Both the position numbers and the translations under genes were made by a program. A stretch of 36,187 bases of DNA from a virus: positions 1 through 36,187 of the IMG/VR virus record IMGVR_UViG_3300000385_000001; one strand, given 5' to 3'. Shown here in pieces: positions 1-6,970 of the stretch (its first letter is position 1; every line of letters starts with the position of its first letter). The notes under the pieces are model-generated. The model was given only the letters and a program-made list of their open reading frames with translations. It ran no database searches and was not told the origin of the DNA.

Positions 1-33
1 ATCATGAAATGACTTGCAAAGGTGTGTCTTAAG
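1..33. repeat. 33-bp terminal direct repeat, left copy
   Basis: These 33 bases are identical to positions 36155-36187. The integrase reading frame passes through both copies without a break, so the repeat is best read as the overlap of a circular assembly; the unique circle would be 36154 bp. A biological terminal redundancy is possible but unlikely, because the repeat lies inside a coding region. Confidence 0.9.
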
Positions 34-944
34 TCATGAAATCTTATAATTCTATCGCAGTTAATATTAAACTGGTGTCTATTCCAGTATCGATCTGTGA
101 ATTTTGATACGTTTATAATATTACCTTTGTGCTTAAATATAAGATCATCGACATTGATTAACTTGCTTCTCTTTTTTAGAATCGATCTAACTCTTTTGGT
201 CATTGGTACTGAGCGATTTGTTTTCCCTTTGGTTGATCCTATGCTTAGATTCTTTTTAACAGTCCTTGTGACTCTTATGATGTTTTGCTCAAAGTTTATA
301 TCCATAGGACGTAAAGCAGATAACTCCCCTAGTCTCATTCCAGTATTCAATGCCACCATAACCAAGTCGAAAAATTCCCACGACTCTGATTTGCCTATGA
401 AGTAATCAATTTCTTCTTTACTCCAGTAAGTGATTTCTCTTTCTTCAACTTTTAAAAGGTCGATATTCTTTGATGGATCCTTTGTAATAACTTCTTTCTC
501 ATAAGCATCTTTAAAAATCTGCTTCATTAAAGTTATATACAGATTAATTGTCTTAGGTTTCATATTTAGTGACTTGAGATGCACAAGCAAGTCCTCAAGG
601 TCTTTCAATGATATATCCTTAACATTTTTAGTTGCACCGAGATTAGGAATTATTTTCTTTTCAAGCTTGGATTTGTATTCAGTGTGTGTGCCATCGGTTA
701 CTCTTAGCTCACGCCTAGCTAGCCATTGTGCACAGAAGTCTTTTAAATTAATCTTAGAATCTATTTTGGAATCAATCTCTTTATTTGTATCAGGGCTAGA
801 TGCACCCTGTTGAATAAGCCAATTTTGAGCATCACCCTTGCGACTAAATCGCTTAGTTAATCTTTTCTTTTTGCCGTTGTGAGAATAACTGTAAACAGCT
901 TTATATCTCACACCTGACTCAGTTTCGATTCTTTCTATGGCCAT
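1..944 (-). CDS. int: Tyrosine recombinase integrase, N-terminal part (continues at 36187-36031)
   Basis: Phage tyrosine integrase that would recombine attP with a bacterial attB and, with an excisionase, reverse this. ATG at 944-942 is preceded by GGAG. The frame is open to base 1 and continues at the right end, giving 355 aa across the seam. The N-terminal ~65 residues are basic and likely bind arm sites, residues ~65-155 form the SAM-like core-binding domain, and the catalytic domain follows. Visible catalytic residues are Arg204 (TGMRLGE), Lys239, His303 and Arg306 (HDLRH). His329 and Tyr338 lie in the part after the seam. All six expected positions are filled, so the enzyme should be active. 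It is convergent with the early operon, and its leader contains GGTGTCC arm-type repeats that could allow autoregulation. Phage origin and family are clear; the target site is inferred. Confidence 0.96.
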   Translation of the reverse strand, partial: MAIERIETESGVRYKAVYSYSHNGKKKRLTKRFSRKGDAQNWLIQQGASSPDTNKEIDSKIDSKINLKDFCAQWLARRELRVTDGTHTEYKSKLEKKIIPNLGATKNVKDISLKDLEDLLVHLKSLNMKPKTINLYITLMKQIFKDAYEKEVITKDPSKNIDLLKVEEREITYWSKEEIDYFIGKSESWEFFDLVMVALNTGMRLGELSALRPMDINFEQNIIRVTRTVKKNLSIGSTKGKTNRSVPMTKRVRSILKKRSKLINVDDLIFKHKGNIINVSKFTDRYWNRHQFNINCDRIIRFHDLRHTFASHFM

Positions 945-961
945 TTATTCTCCAAAATAAA

Positions 962-1012
962 GGTGTCCAAAAGGTGTCCGCAATACTTACCAAAAGGTGT
1001 CCAAGGGTGTCC
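962..1012. repeat. Four GGTGTCC repeats, putative integrase arm-type sites (left arm)
   Basis: Four direct copies of GGTGTCC begin at 962, 973, 996 and 1006, spaced 11, 23 and 10 bp, close to whole helical turns. Two further copies in the same orientation lie at 1244 and 1255. Clusters on both sides of a short core are the usual design of phage attachment sites, where the integrase N-terminal domain binds arm sites. These copies also sit in the leader of the integrase gene, so bound integrase could repress its own transcription. Function is inferred. Confidence 0.6.
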
Positions 1013-1140
1013 AGTTGTAAAAATATACTGAAATTTACCACAATTTATCACAACAAACTGCAACAAATTAAATTATGATAGTTTCGCTCAAAGCCCCTCT
1101 ATGATTAGCTTAATCGTATAAACTCTTGTTTTTTAAGCAT

Positions 1141-1165
1141 AAAAAAAGACACTCAAAAAGTGCCT
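1141..1165 (-). terminator. Rho-independent terminator of the late operon
   Basis: Read on the minus strand, a 7-bp stem (AGGCACT with AGTGTCT, one G-U pair) closes a 5-nt loop and is followed directly by a run of seven U residues. It lies about 130 bp past the last late gene and before integrase, so it should end late transcription and insulate integrase. On the plus strand the run of A precedes the stem, so it should not act in that direction. Confidence 0.7.
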
Positions 1166-1173
1166 TAAAAGTA

Positions 1174-1198
1174 TGGAGGAGAGGATCGGATTTTCACC
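1174..1198. other. attP: Probable attP core resembling the 3' end of a tRNA-Ser gene
   Basis: The minus strand reads like the 3' end of a serine tRNA with encoded CCA: AATCC, then GAT, then CCTCTCC, one base, then CCA. The number of bases after the T-loop (14 including CCA) is exactly that of a tRNA. The T-loop itself is broken (TGAA in place of TTCG) and the discriminator base would be T, not G, so this is not a tRNA gene but a fragment of one. Phages that integrate at tRNA genes carry such a fragment in attP. It lies next to integrase and between two clusters of GGTGTCC repeats. The host tRNA match has not been tested. Confidence 0.6.
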
Positions 1199-1243
1199 AT
1201 TATTAAGTTAAGTTATTAATATAACTTTATTTTAATTTTAAAA

Positions 1244-1261
1244 GGTGTCCAAAAGGTGTCC
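1244..1261. repeat. Two GGTGTCC repeats, putative integrase arm-type sites (right arm)
   Basis: Two direct copies of GGTGTCC start at 1244 and 1255, 11 bp apart, in the same orientation and spacing as the pair at 962/973. The surrounding string (AAAGGTGTCC twice) is shared by both clusters. AT-rich DNA between them and the core (1199-1243) could provide a bending site. The rest of the 945-1292 gap holds no gene that I can support. Confidence 0.55.
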
Positions 1262-1292
1262 ATTTTTGATGTTACGGTTTGTTGCCGTTGTG

Positions 1293-1523
1293 TTATTTTA
1301 TTAATCTAGCTTTTAAAATAGTGCTTTTAACGATTGTTGTTGGCTCTATATTCTGCATTTTTGTTTCGTCACAAGAACTATCAATTATCCAGTGAGATAT
1401 TGTAACACTTAATTTGGTGGAATGTATAACCCACCCCACTGCGTGACATTTCATTTCTTCCTTGATTCCGACGCAGTGATCTAAGAATGTTATTTTGTAT
1501 AAAGAGCCTTTGTTAAATTTCAT
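1293..1523 (-). CDS. Small conserved-type phage protein, last gene of the late operon
   Basis: A 76-aa protein starting MKFNKGSLYKITFLDHC. The upstream in-frame ATG at 1562 would overlap the preceding gene by 35 bp, whereas ATG at 1523 lies 5 bp after that gene's TAG stop, so I prefer the shorter form; no strong Shine-Dalgarno is visible and translation is probably coupled. The sequence alternates hydrophobic and polar residues as a small beta-rich domain would, with conserved-looking DHC, GW and NxEPTTI stretches. I recall similar small proteins in many phages, with no known function. It lies directly downstream of the RNase H-like gene and upstream of the operon terminator. No function is proposed. 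Confidence 0.7.
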   Translation of the reverse strand: MKFNKGSLYKITFLDHCVGIKEEMKCHAVGWVIHSTKLSVTISHWIIDSSCDETKMQNIEPTTIVKSTILKARLIK

Positions 1524-1527
1524 AATA

Positions 1528-2505
1528 CTATTTAAGAAATAACTTTCTATCATCCTTATCAATTAAGTTTTCTTTACCTGAATATTTCTTTCCGCACTTA
1601 TCACAGGCATATCTCTGATATGCACCTTGTTTGGTGTATCTGAAGCCTTTTTTTATAAACTTATCACAACCACACACACAAACTGCACGCCCATAATAAG
1701 ATTGGAAATTAAGTGATTGATCCCATGCTTTTAATTTATCAAATACTTCTATTGTGGTTTCAACATCTTGAATATTATATTTCTTATTCTCTTTAAATGC
1801 TTCGATGTTTCCTTTTTCGCACTCGTCCCACATCTCTTCATTAGATGAAAATTTTCTAGTTATTCTCTTTGGTGTAAGACCTAAGAACTTAGCAATAAAA
1901 TCAAGTCTATTACTTGTAATTTTAAAGTACTTTCTAGCAATTTTTAAAGTATCAATTTGTTTTGAGAAGTGGACTGGCTTAAGTCCATATTGTAAAAACT
2001 TAGCGTTTATCTTTTTAATATCATACCTATCAGAGTTATGGCCCAGAATTATATCAGCTTTATTAAGTTGAGTATGAAGCTTTTTAACAATGGACTTATC
2101 ATTCCTAACATTCTTTTCTTCTCTTGTGTCATAGTAGTAAATTTCTTTCTCGTCTAAAAACTTCCCTGCCCATGAAAGTATGCTCCAATCATTAACAATT
2201 CTTGATGGCCTAATGTTTTGATTATATAGACCATACGTTTTAACAACCAATGCAAGGACTTCAAGGTCAAAGCAAAATATCTTTGGTGCACCTTGATAAA
2301 CATCAATTTTATCTGATTCTTTTGTATTTCTATTTGGTGTTAATCCAGCTTTTCTACATAAGCTGTTGTGTCCACCAAGTGCTCTCAATTTATTTTCTGA
2401 AATTCCTAAGTGATTATGTATGTCTTTTATTCGGGGTGTTCTTTCTAGGTCTTTTGCAAGTTTTTTGTAAGCTGAAATAGTTTCGTGTAGTTTCAGCTTG
2501 CTCAT
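1528..2505 (-). CDS. RNase H-like DEDD exonuclease with HNH-associated repeat and zinc ribbon
   Basis: A 325-aa protein with three parts. Residues ~5-57 resemble the homing-endonuclease-associated repeat (AYKKLAKDL, then RALGGHNSLCRKAGL). Residues ~75-258 are a DnaQ/RNase H-like fold of the RNase_H_2 type: D80 and E82 in FDLE, D162 in GHNSDRYD and D247 in YNIQD fit the metal-binding DEDD set. Residues ~276-304 carry a zinc ribbon (CVCGC, then CDKC). It is probably a 3'-5' exonuclease or structure-specific nuclease acting on DNA or RNA. It lies in the late operon after the lysis genes, 1 bp from the lipoprotein gene, rather than with replication genes. The fold call is firm; substrate and role are unknown. 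Confidence 0.8.
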   Translation of the reverse strand: MSKLKLHETISAYKKLAKDLERTPRIKDIHNHLGISENKLRALGGHNSLCRKAGLTPNRNTKESDKIDVYQGAPKIFCFDLEVLALVVKTYGLYNQNIRPSRIVNDWSILSWAGKFLDEKEIYYYDTREEKNVRNDKSIVKKLHTQLNKADIILGHNSDRYDIKKINAKFLQYGLKPVHFSKQIDTLKIARKYFKITSNRLDFIAKFLGLTPKRITRKFSSNEEMWDECEKGNIEAFKENKKYNIQDVETTIEVFDKLKAWDQSLNFQSYYGRAVCVCGCDKFIKKGFRYTKQGAYQRYACDKCGKKYSGKENLIDKDDRKLFLK

Positions 2506-2506
2506 A

Positions 2507-2785
2507 TCACCTGAGTACTTTTAATTTGAAGCCCATATTTTTAAGCTTCATTCGTGTTTCTTTGTTTGTGAAATCAAAGAACTCTGTTTCAATCCAACAC
2601 CTACGAAATGGCCACATCTTGCCATTGCATTTCTCATACTGATACCTAAAGCGTGGAGTCTCAGCATCAATCCTGAGCGTTCGATTTTCCAAACTTGGCA
2701 ACTGTTTCAGATATGATGCACAGGCGAGCGTCGATGTTATCAAGAACAGCATGATTGCGATTTTGCTCAGGTTTATTTTCTTCAT
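2507..2785 (-). CDS. Small lipoprotein, candidate outer-membrane spanin (Rz1-like)
   Basis: A 92-aa protein with a basic start (MKKINLSK), a hydrophobic stretch and a lipobox ending LAC at about residue 22, so it should be exported and lipidated. The mature part (~70 aa) contains two cysteines in YEKCNGKMWPFRRCW. Its first 119 bp overlap the end of the 77-aa gene at 2667-2900 in another frame, an arrangement typical of Rz/Rz1 spanin pairs. It ends the lysis block, next to holin and endolysin candidates. It has no proline-rich segment as in lambda Rz1, so the spanin role rests on location and lipobox only. Another lysis or envelope lipoprotein role remains possible. Confidence 0.65.
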   Translation of the reverse strand: MKKINLSKIAIMLFLITSTLACASYLKQLPSLENRTLRIDAETPRFRYQYEKCNGKMWPFRRCWIETEFFDFTNKETRMKLKNMGFKLKVLR

Positions 2786-2900
2786 AGAGTCTCTTTTTTT
2801 CTAAATCTAAAACCTCATCGAGGTACTTGCGACTTTCCTTATTGTCCCATATTGATAAGCCAAACTTTAAAGATGCAATAAGTGCAGTCGCAAGATTCAT
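2667..2900 (-). CDS. Small lysis-block protein overlapping the lipoprotein gene
   Basis: A 77-aa protein, MNLATALIASLKFGLSIWD at the start, followed by a charged helical part (YLDEVLDLEKKRLYEE) and AVLDNIDARLC near the C-terminus. The first ~17 residues could form an amphipathic or weakly membrane-associated helix. It begins 2 bp after the holin-like gene stops, and its 3' part overlaps the lipoprotein gene by 119 bp in a different frame. I recall comparable proteins sitting beside Rz1-type lipoproteins in other phages, but I cannot assign a function. It could be the inner partner of a spanin pair even though it lacks a clear long transmembrane segment. Confidence 0.6.
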   Translation of the reverse strand: MNLATALIASLKFGLSIWDNKESRKYLDEVLDLEKKRLYEENKPEQNRNHAVLDNIDARLCIISETVAKFGKSNAQD

Positions 2901-2902
2901 AA

Positions 2903-3250
2903 TTATTTCTTTTTTTCTGGTAGTTTTATTGAGGCAATAAAATCAAATAAGAACTTAATTGTTTTGTAGGTGTTACCCTCATTGATACTCTTGTAAAGTT
3001 CATCATCTTTCTTAGTTGGTGTGTAAATACTTACAGCTTCAAGTAATGCCATCAATGGCTTAAATACAACTCTAAAACCACCAATCAATGCAATAATAGC
3101 AATTACATTCTCAGGTAAATAAGTTGCTAGAACCTCAAGGACTGGCTTTAATAAAGCAGCACCTTGCTCTGGATCTACTTGTGCCATCGCATCCATTCCA
3201 AACATCATGCCAACAAGCATGAGGCAAATCATCCCAATAAACTTAATCAT
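2903..3250 (-). CDS. Holin-like small membrane protein
   Basis: A 115-aa protein with an N-terminal hydrophobic segment (residues ~3-22, ending AMAQ, which could be a cleavable signal), a second hydrophobic segment near residues 49-70 (VIAIIALIGGF), and a charged C-terminal tail rich in lysine. Small size, membrane segments and charged tail, together with direct overlap (4 bp) with the endolysin gene, fit a holin that permeabilises the inner membrane at lysis. If the first segment is a cleaved signal peptide, the topology would be unusual for a holin. The adjacent 121-aa membrane protein at 3678-4043 is the rival candidate for this role. Confidence 0.55.
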   Translation of the reverse strand: MIKFIGMICLMLVGMMFGMDAMAQVDPEQGAALLKPVLEVLATYLPENVIAIIALIGGFRVVFKPLMALLEAVSIYTPTKKDDELYKSINEGNTYKTIKFLFDFIASIKLPEKKK

Positions 3251-3681
3251 AATCTCTCCTTATAAGGTATTTTAAAACCAGCAACTAAATCACTTCTATT
3301 GCTGATAGGTTTAATTCTTACTGTGGCATCAATCTCAAGTAGTTCATCTTTTGACATTTTTAAAGAATCACGACCTGAGCCACCTGCTTCAATCATCATT
3401 GGTGTATTATCGACCTCACCCAGTGATATTGCCACGTGAGTAATGTTGTTGGTGTTCTTACCGAAAAATAGAAGCGAATCGCAATCAAGACTAGACTCAC
3501 CATCAAGCTTTAAACAATGGTTATAGATACCCTGTGCTGTCATATCAGGCAGAGTGTAACCAACATCATGAAGTACTTTTAAAACGAATCCTGAGCAATC
3601 TAAGCCGTTCCTATTATTGCCTGCCCACTTGTAGGGTACATTTAAATACTGAAACGCCATTAACATCATTAGAGATTTCAT
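3247..3681 (-). CDS. NlpC/P60-family endopeptidase, probable endolysin
   Basis: A 144-aa single-domain cysteine peptidase that would cut peptide stems of peptidoglycan at lysis. The NlpC/P60 signature is visible: YKWAGNNRNGLDCSGFV with the nucleophile Cys29, and ITHVAISL with His82; the third polar position, after MIEAGG, is less certain. There is no signal peptide or transmembrane segment, so release would depend on a holin. It overlaps the genes on both sides by 4 bp (ATGA-type junctions), showing tight translational coupling in the lysis block. The length is typical of a catalytic domain without a separate wall-binding domain, as expected for a phage of a Gram-negative host. Confidence 0.85.
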   Translation of the reverse strand: MKSLMMLMAFQYLNVPYKWAGNNRNGLDCSGFVLKVLHDVGYTLPDMTAQGIYNHCLKLDGESSLDCDSLLFFGKNTNNITHVAISLGEVDNTPMMIEAGGSGRDSLKMSKDELLEIDATVRIKPISNRSDLVAGFKIPYKERL

Positions 3682-4043
3682 TGATTACCCTCTTTCATAA
3701 ACTCTAATATTTGACTATTACTGCCTTCGAGTTTATGTAATCTGTCTCTTGATTTTTGTGTTTCATGCTGAATATCAGCTATGCTTTGCTCATTTCTTTT
3801 AATTAACTCATAGCTGTGATCGTATTTAAGTATTAGTTTTTCTACGCTAACATTTAGTGTATTAATAGATTGAGTTACTTCTTTAAAGCTATCACTTGCA
3901 GTCTTGGCGTTTTCATTTATAGCCTTGCTAGTGTTCGCCATAAAGTCAGAGAATCTTTTATATATAGACCTTAAGAACCAACCAACAAGAAGTACGGCAC
4001 CTATTGAAATTGTTTTGTAAAAGTCTATTTCAAAGTTTTCCAT
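3678..4043 (-). CDS. Membrane-anchored coiled-coil protein of the lysis block (i-spanin or holin candidate)
   Basis: A 121-aa protein with a short N-terminal periplasmic or cytosolic stretch, one transmembrane segment at about residues 11-27 (ISIGAVLLVGWFLRSIY), and then ~90 residues of charged, heptad-like helix (KAINENAKTASDSF, INTLNVSVEKLI). One N-terminal anchor with a long coiled coil is the layout of an inner-membrane spanin; such proteins can also be tail- or lysis-associated. It lies just after the tail fibre gene (8 bp) and overlaps the endolysin gene by 4 bp. The partner lipoprotein candidate is two to three genes downstream. The role is inferred from layout only. Confidence 0.55.
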   Translation of the reverse strand: MENFEIDFYKTISIGAVLLVGWFLRSIYKRFSDFMANTSKAINENAKTASDSFKEVTQSINTLNVSVEKLILKYDHSYELIKRNEQSIADIQHETQKSRDRLHKLEGSNSQILEFMKEGNQ

Positions 4044-4051
4044 TTAATCAC

Positions 4052-6970
4052 CTACTTAATTCTACTGATTGAAAAATTATTTATATTTCCAACACCTGCT
4101 AAATTTGTGCTTATATTAGATTGACCATAAACAGAACAAGTTTCATCCTCAGCTAAATATACTAAAGTTGAAGCTGTGTGTGAAAGAGCAGTTGAACCTG
4201 TAGAGCTTCTTCTTGTGTAAGATTGATGAAATTCAGAACCGTTTTTGTAAAATTTAATCATCCAATAACTATTACTAGTAGACCAAGAAGTGCCCCCAGA
4301 GGTTATTGTTGCGTTTATTCTATAATAGCCGCTTACTGGTGCAGTATATACACCAGTGCTAGTGTTATAGGCGTTATGTGTGTCAAAATCCAAATCTTCA
4401 AAAGGTATTACAGATGGTGTTGCGTTTAAGCTTGTAGTTGTATTAGTCGTGTACCTAGCTGCAACTGTAGCATCTTCTTTACTTAAATTTTTAACTATTG
4501 CTGATAAGTCTGGGAGTTCGGTTATTGAGATGTGGTGTGTGTTTTCATCATCGGTAGTATCTTGAGTAAGCGAGCTATTTGGTCTTATTGTAACAACATC
4601 ACCACTAGCTAGCGTTATTTCTCCACAATTAAACGATCTGACTACAAAGCCACTTGTGTTGCTTGAACAAGACTTAAGTTTTGTACCATTTAAAAAAACA
4701 TCTATAATGTAACTTGCCGTACTTGTAGTTCTAACTAAACCACTTATAAAAAATTTTGATGATCTGGGTGCTGTAAAAGCATTACCATCAAAGGCATTGC
4801 AGTTATCTTCAGTTTCGATTGTAAAATCATAGCCAGTTGTGGTCGATACCGCACTTCCATCGTTGCTGTTTGCTTTAACTTTACACAACGGAGTATCGTT
4901 AATGTTTGCGAATTTGCCTACAACATTAATTGATTTATTTACGTCTGCACCTGTTTTTGTAACTGTTATAGTAAAATCAGATAAATCTTGAAGCGAACCT
5001 GAAGAAGTGCCAACAACCGTAAAACCTGTCGTGCTTAAAGTTTGATAATTAACTTCTCTACTTGCACCATCACCAGCACTAACATGAATAGCAGGTTTAT
5101 TTGTAAAAATGTTACTTTCAAAAACTATGTCATATGTACCCGTTGCGGATCTTGTGCATGATGCAACAAAGTTAAAGTCATCTTCTATTTCATTACATGA
5201 GCCTGTATCTGTAAATGTGGCTGTTAATCTATTAGCAGTCTCAGCCGTTAATTCTGTTTGTTGATTAACAACCTCTGTGCGACCTGTTGACCAGCCTTGG
5301 ATTGGTACGGAAAATTCAATTGAAATACGCTCACCATTTGCAGTAATCAAGTTTGCAGTTACCTGTGATAAAGGGTTTTGGTTTAAATCTGAGTATATAA
5401 GATTACTAAAATTTACAAAACTATCCCCTCCTGTTGACAAAATTGCACCACCCTTGGCAGTAGTAGTTGTATCCCTAAGGAAAGTACCTACATTTGACGT
5501 TTGAGTGCCATCCTTTATTACTAGTGCGTTAGGTAGCTCTATTTGAGCTTCAACCGCTGTCACTGTGCCACAATCAAAGTAACCCCTTACCTCTAAAGAA
5601 TCTCCTACCCTCCTATACTCCAAGTTGTTGTTAGTTATACTCCCGAAACCCTGAGTATTACTAGGCGTATAACTAACCCAATCAGTATCAACATTATTGA
5701 TAGATTGAATATATCCATCTGGTATTGTGCCGATATAAATTTTATCAATATTAATTTCTAATGCACCTGTATAAGATTCATTAAATATTTCATACTCAAC
5801 AGTACTTGCACCAAAAACAAAAGGTATCTCGTATTTTCTCCAAGTATCATCGCTTGTAATTGTAATTAAATAAGCATCATCACAAGTTTCACTATAATCA
5901 CTGTCATCAACTCTTAAGCATAGTTGTAAATCTTGATCGCTTACAGTAGTTGATTTAATCCATATAGAAAATAAACCTTGCTTGTCGTCTAAGCCAGTTC
6001 TAGCAAAGCTATCTCTTGCATAGGCATCAGCACTAGATAGAGATGACCAATCAACTTGAAAGTGTTGTAAGTTAAATTCGCTATATAAATCAGCGTTAAC
6101 AGTATAAATCTCGTATGACTCTAAGCCAGCAGTTGTAGTATCTGGATCAAGCTCACCATCTTCAAAGCTATTGTCAGATATAAAATTGATACCAGCAGAT
6201 CCACCACCACCACCTACTTGTGTCCACTCACCATCGAGATAATAGTTTACTTCGGCATTAGTTGAATCAACTACACAATCACCCTCGCTAGGTGCTGATA
6301 TATTATTCTTTTGTGTTTCAGTCATTACTGGACAAGGTCGTGATCCATTGGTGGTAGAAACAGCAACGTATTGCTCAGTAAATGTCTTTACTCCAGCAAT
6401 AGACTGATTAGTGGTAAGATCAACAAAATTTTGAGTAGCACTACCAGTTCCACCATTAGCAATCGGCAAGATGCCTGTAACATCACTTGTTAAGTCTACT
6501 GACTCAAGTTTAGCGTTTAGTTGTGTTTGAATATTACTCGTAACATTATCAAGGTAACCAAGCTCTGTGGTGGAGACATTTGAGTCCTCAACAATAGCAC
6601 CACCGCTTGATATCATTACAAAGTCATTGTTTAGTGCTGTACTTGAATTAGTTCCACCGTTGGCAATTGGCAATATGCCTGAGACTTCACTTGCGACATC
6701 AACAGAGCCAGCACTCACAACACCACTAGAAAGCTTTGCAACTCCGCTTAAAGATGTATTTAAAGTTGTTGTGCCTGTTACATTAAGCCCATTGCTTAAA
6801 GTTATTGCGGTTGTGTCATCGTCTATTGTTTGACCTGATTCTAACTCTATACCCGATGCTGCTAAATTTTTAGCATAACCACCAGAGCCCCAAATAATAG
6901 CAGGATTTGCAGTCAACCCATAAGGGATAGCTACAAGAAAAAATAATATTAAGAATGAAATTATTCTCAT
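4052..6970 (-). CDS. Tail fibre/receptor-binding protein with N-terminal export signal and C1q-like C-terminus
   Basis: A 972-aa fibre-like protein. Residues 1-21 form a Sec-type signal (MRIISFLILFFLVAIPYGL), which is unexpected for a virion protein. Residues ~50-180 contain fibre repeats, with GILPIANGGTN at 98-108 and GILPIANGGTG at 166-176, and the segment LGYLDNVTSNIQTQLNAKL at 138-155. A glycine run (GGGG) near residue 255 precedes a jelly-roll-like domain, and the C-terminal ~130 residues (STGVYTAPVSGYYRINATI, then a beta-rich end) resemble a C1q/TNF-like trimeric head. Rich in Ser, Thr and Asn, as in trimeric fibres. It overlaps the preceding gene by 4 bp. Most likely the host-recognition fibre. 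An exported adhesin captured from a host is the alternative suggested by the signal. Confidence 0.8.
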   Translation of the reverse strand: MRIISFLILFFLVAIPYGLTANPAIIWGSGGYAKNLAASGIELESGQTIDDDTTAITLSNGLNVTGTTTLNTSLSGVAKLSSGVVSAGSVDVASEVSGILPIANGGTNSSTALNNDFVMISSGGAIVEDSNVSTTELGYLDNVTSNIQTQLNAKLESVDLTSDVTGILPIANGGTGSATQNFVDLTTNQSIAGVKTFTEQYVAVSTTNGSRPCPVMTETQKNNISAPSEGDCVVDSTNAEVNYYLDGEWTQVGGGGGSAGINFISDNSFEDGELDPDTTTAGLESYEIYTVNADLYSEFNLQHFQVDWSSLSSADAYARDSFARTGLDDKQGLFSIWIKSTTVSDQDLQLCLRVDDSDYSETCDDAYLITITSDDTWRKYEIPFVFGASTVEYEIFNESYTGALEINIDKIYIGTIPDGYIQSINNVDTDWVSYTPSNTQGFGSITNNNLEYRRVGDSLEVRGYFDCGTVTAVEAQIELPNALVIKDGTQTSNVGTFLRDTTTTAKGGAILSTGGDSFVNFSNLIYSDLNQNPLSQVTANLITANGERISIEFSVPIQGWSTGRTEVVNQQTELTAETANRLTATFTDTGSCNEIEDDFNFVASCTRSATGTYDIVFESNIFTNKPAIHVSAGDGASREVNYQTLSTTGFTVVGTSSGSLQDLSDFTITVTKTGADVNKSINVVGKFANINDTPLCKVKANSNDGSAVSTTTGYDFTIETEDNCNAFDGNAFTAPRSSKFFISGLVRTTSTASYIIDVFLNGTKLKSCSSNTSGFVVRSFNCGEITLASGDVVTIRPNSSLTQDTTDDENTHHISITELPDLSAIVKNLSKEDATVAARYTTNTTTSLNATPSVIPFEDLDFDTHNAYNTSTGVYTAPVSGYYRINATITSGGTSWSTSNSYWMIKFYKNGSEFHQSYTRRSSTGSTALSHTASTLVYLAEDETCSVYGQSNISTNLAGVGNINNFSISRIK

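Noticed and set aside
1-33. 33-bp repeat as attL/attR pair of an integrated prophage
   Set aside because: It lies inside the integrase catalytic codons and no host sequence is present at either end.
1174-1198. A functional tRNA gene or tRNA 3' half
   Set aside because: Only the 3' end matches; the T-loop is broken and no D or anticodon arm is found upstream.
962-1261. Short regular GGTGTCC repeats as a CRISPR array
   Set aside because: Repeats are only 7 bp, spacers are too short and unequal, and the clusters flank an attP-like core; arm-type sites fit better.
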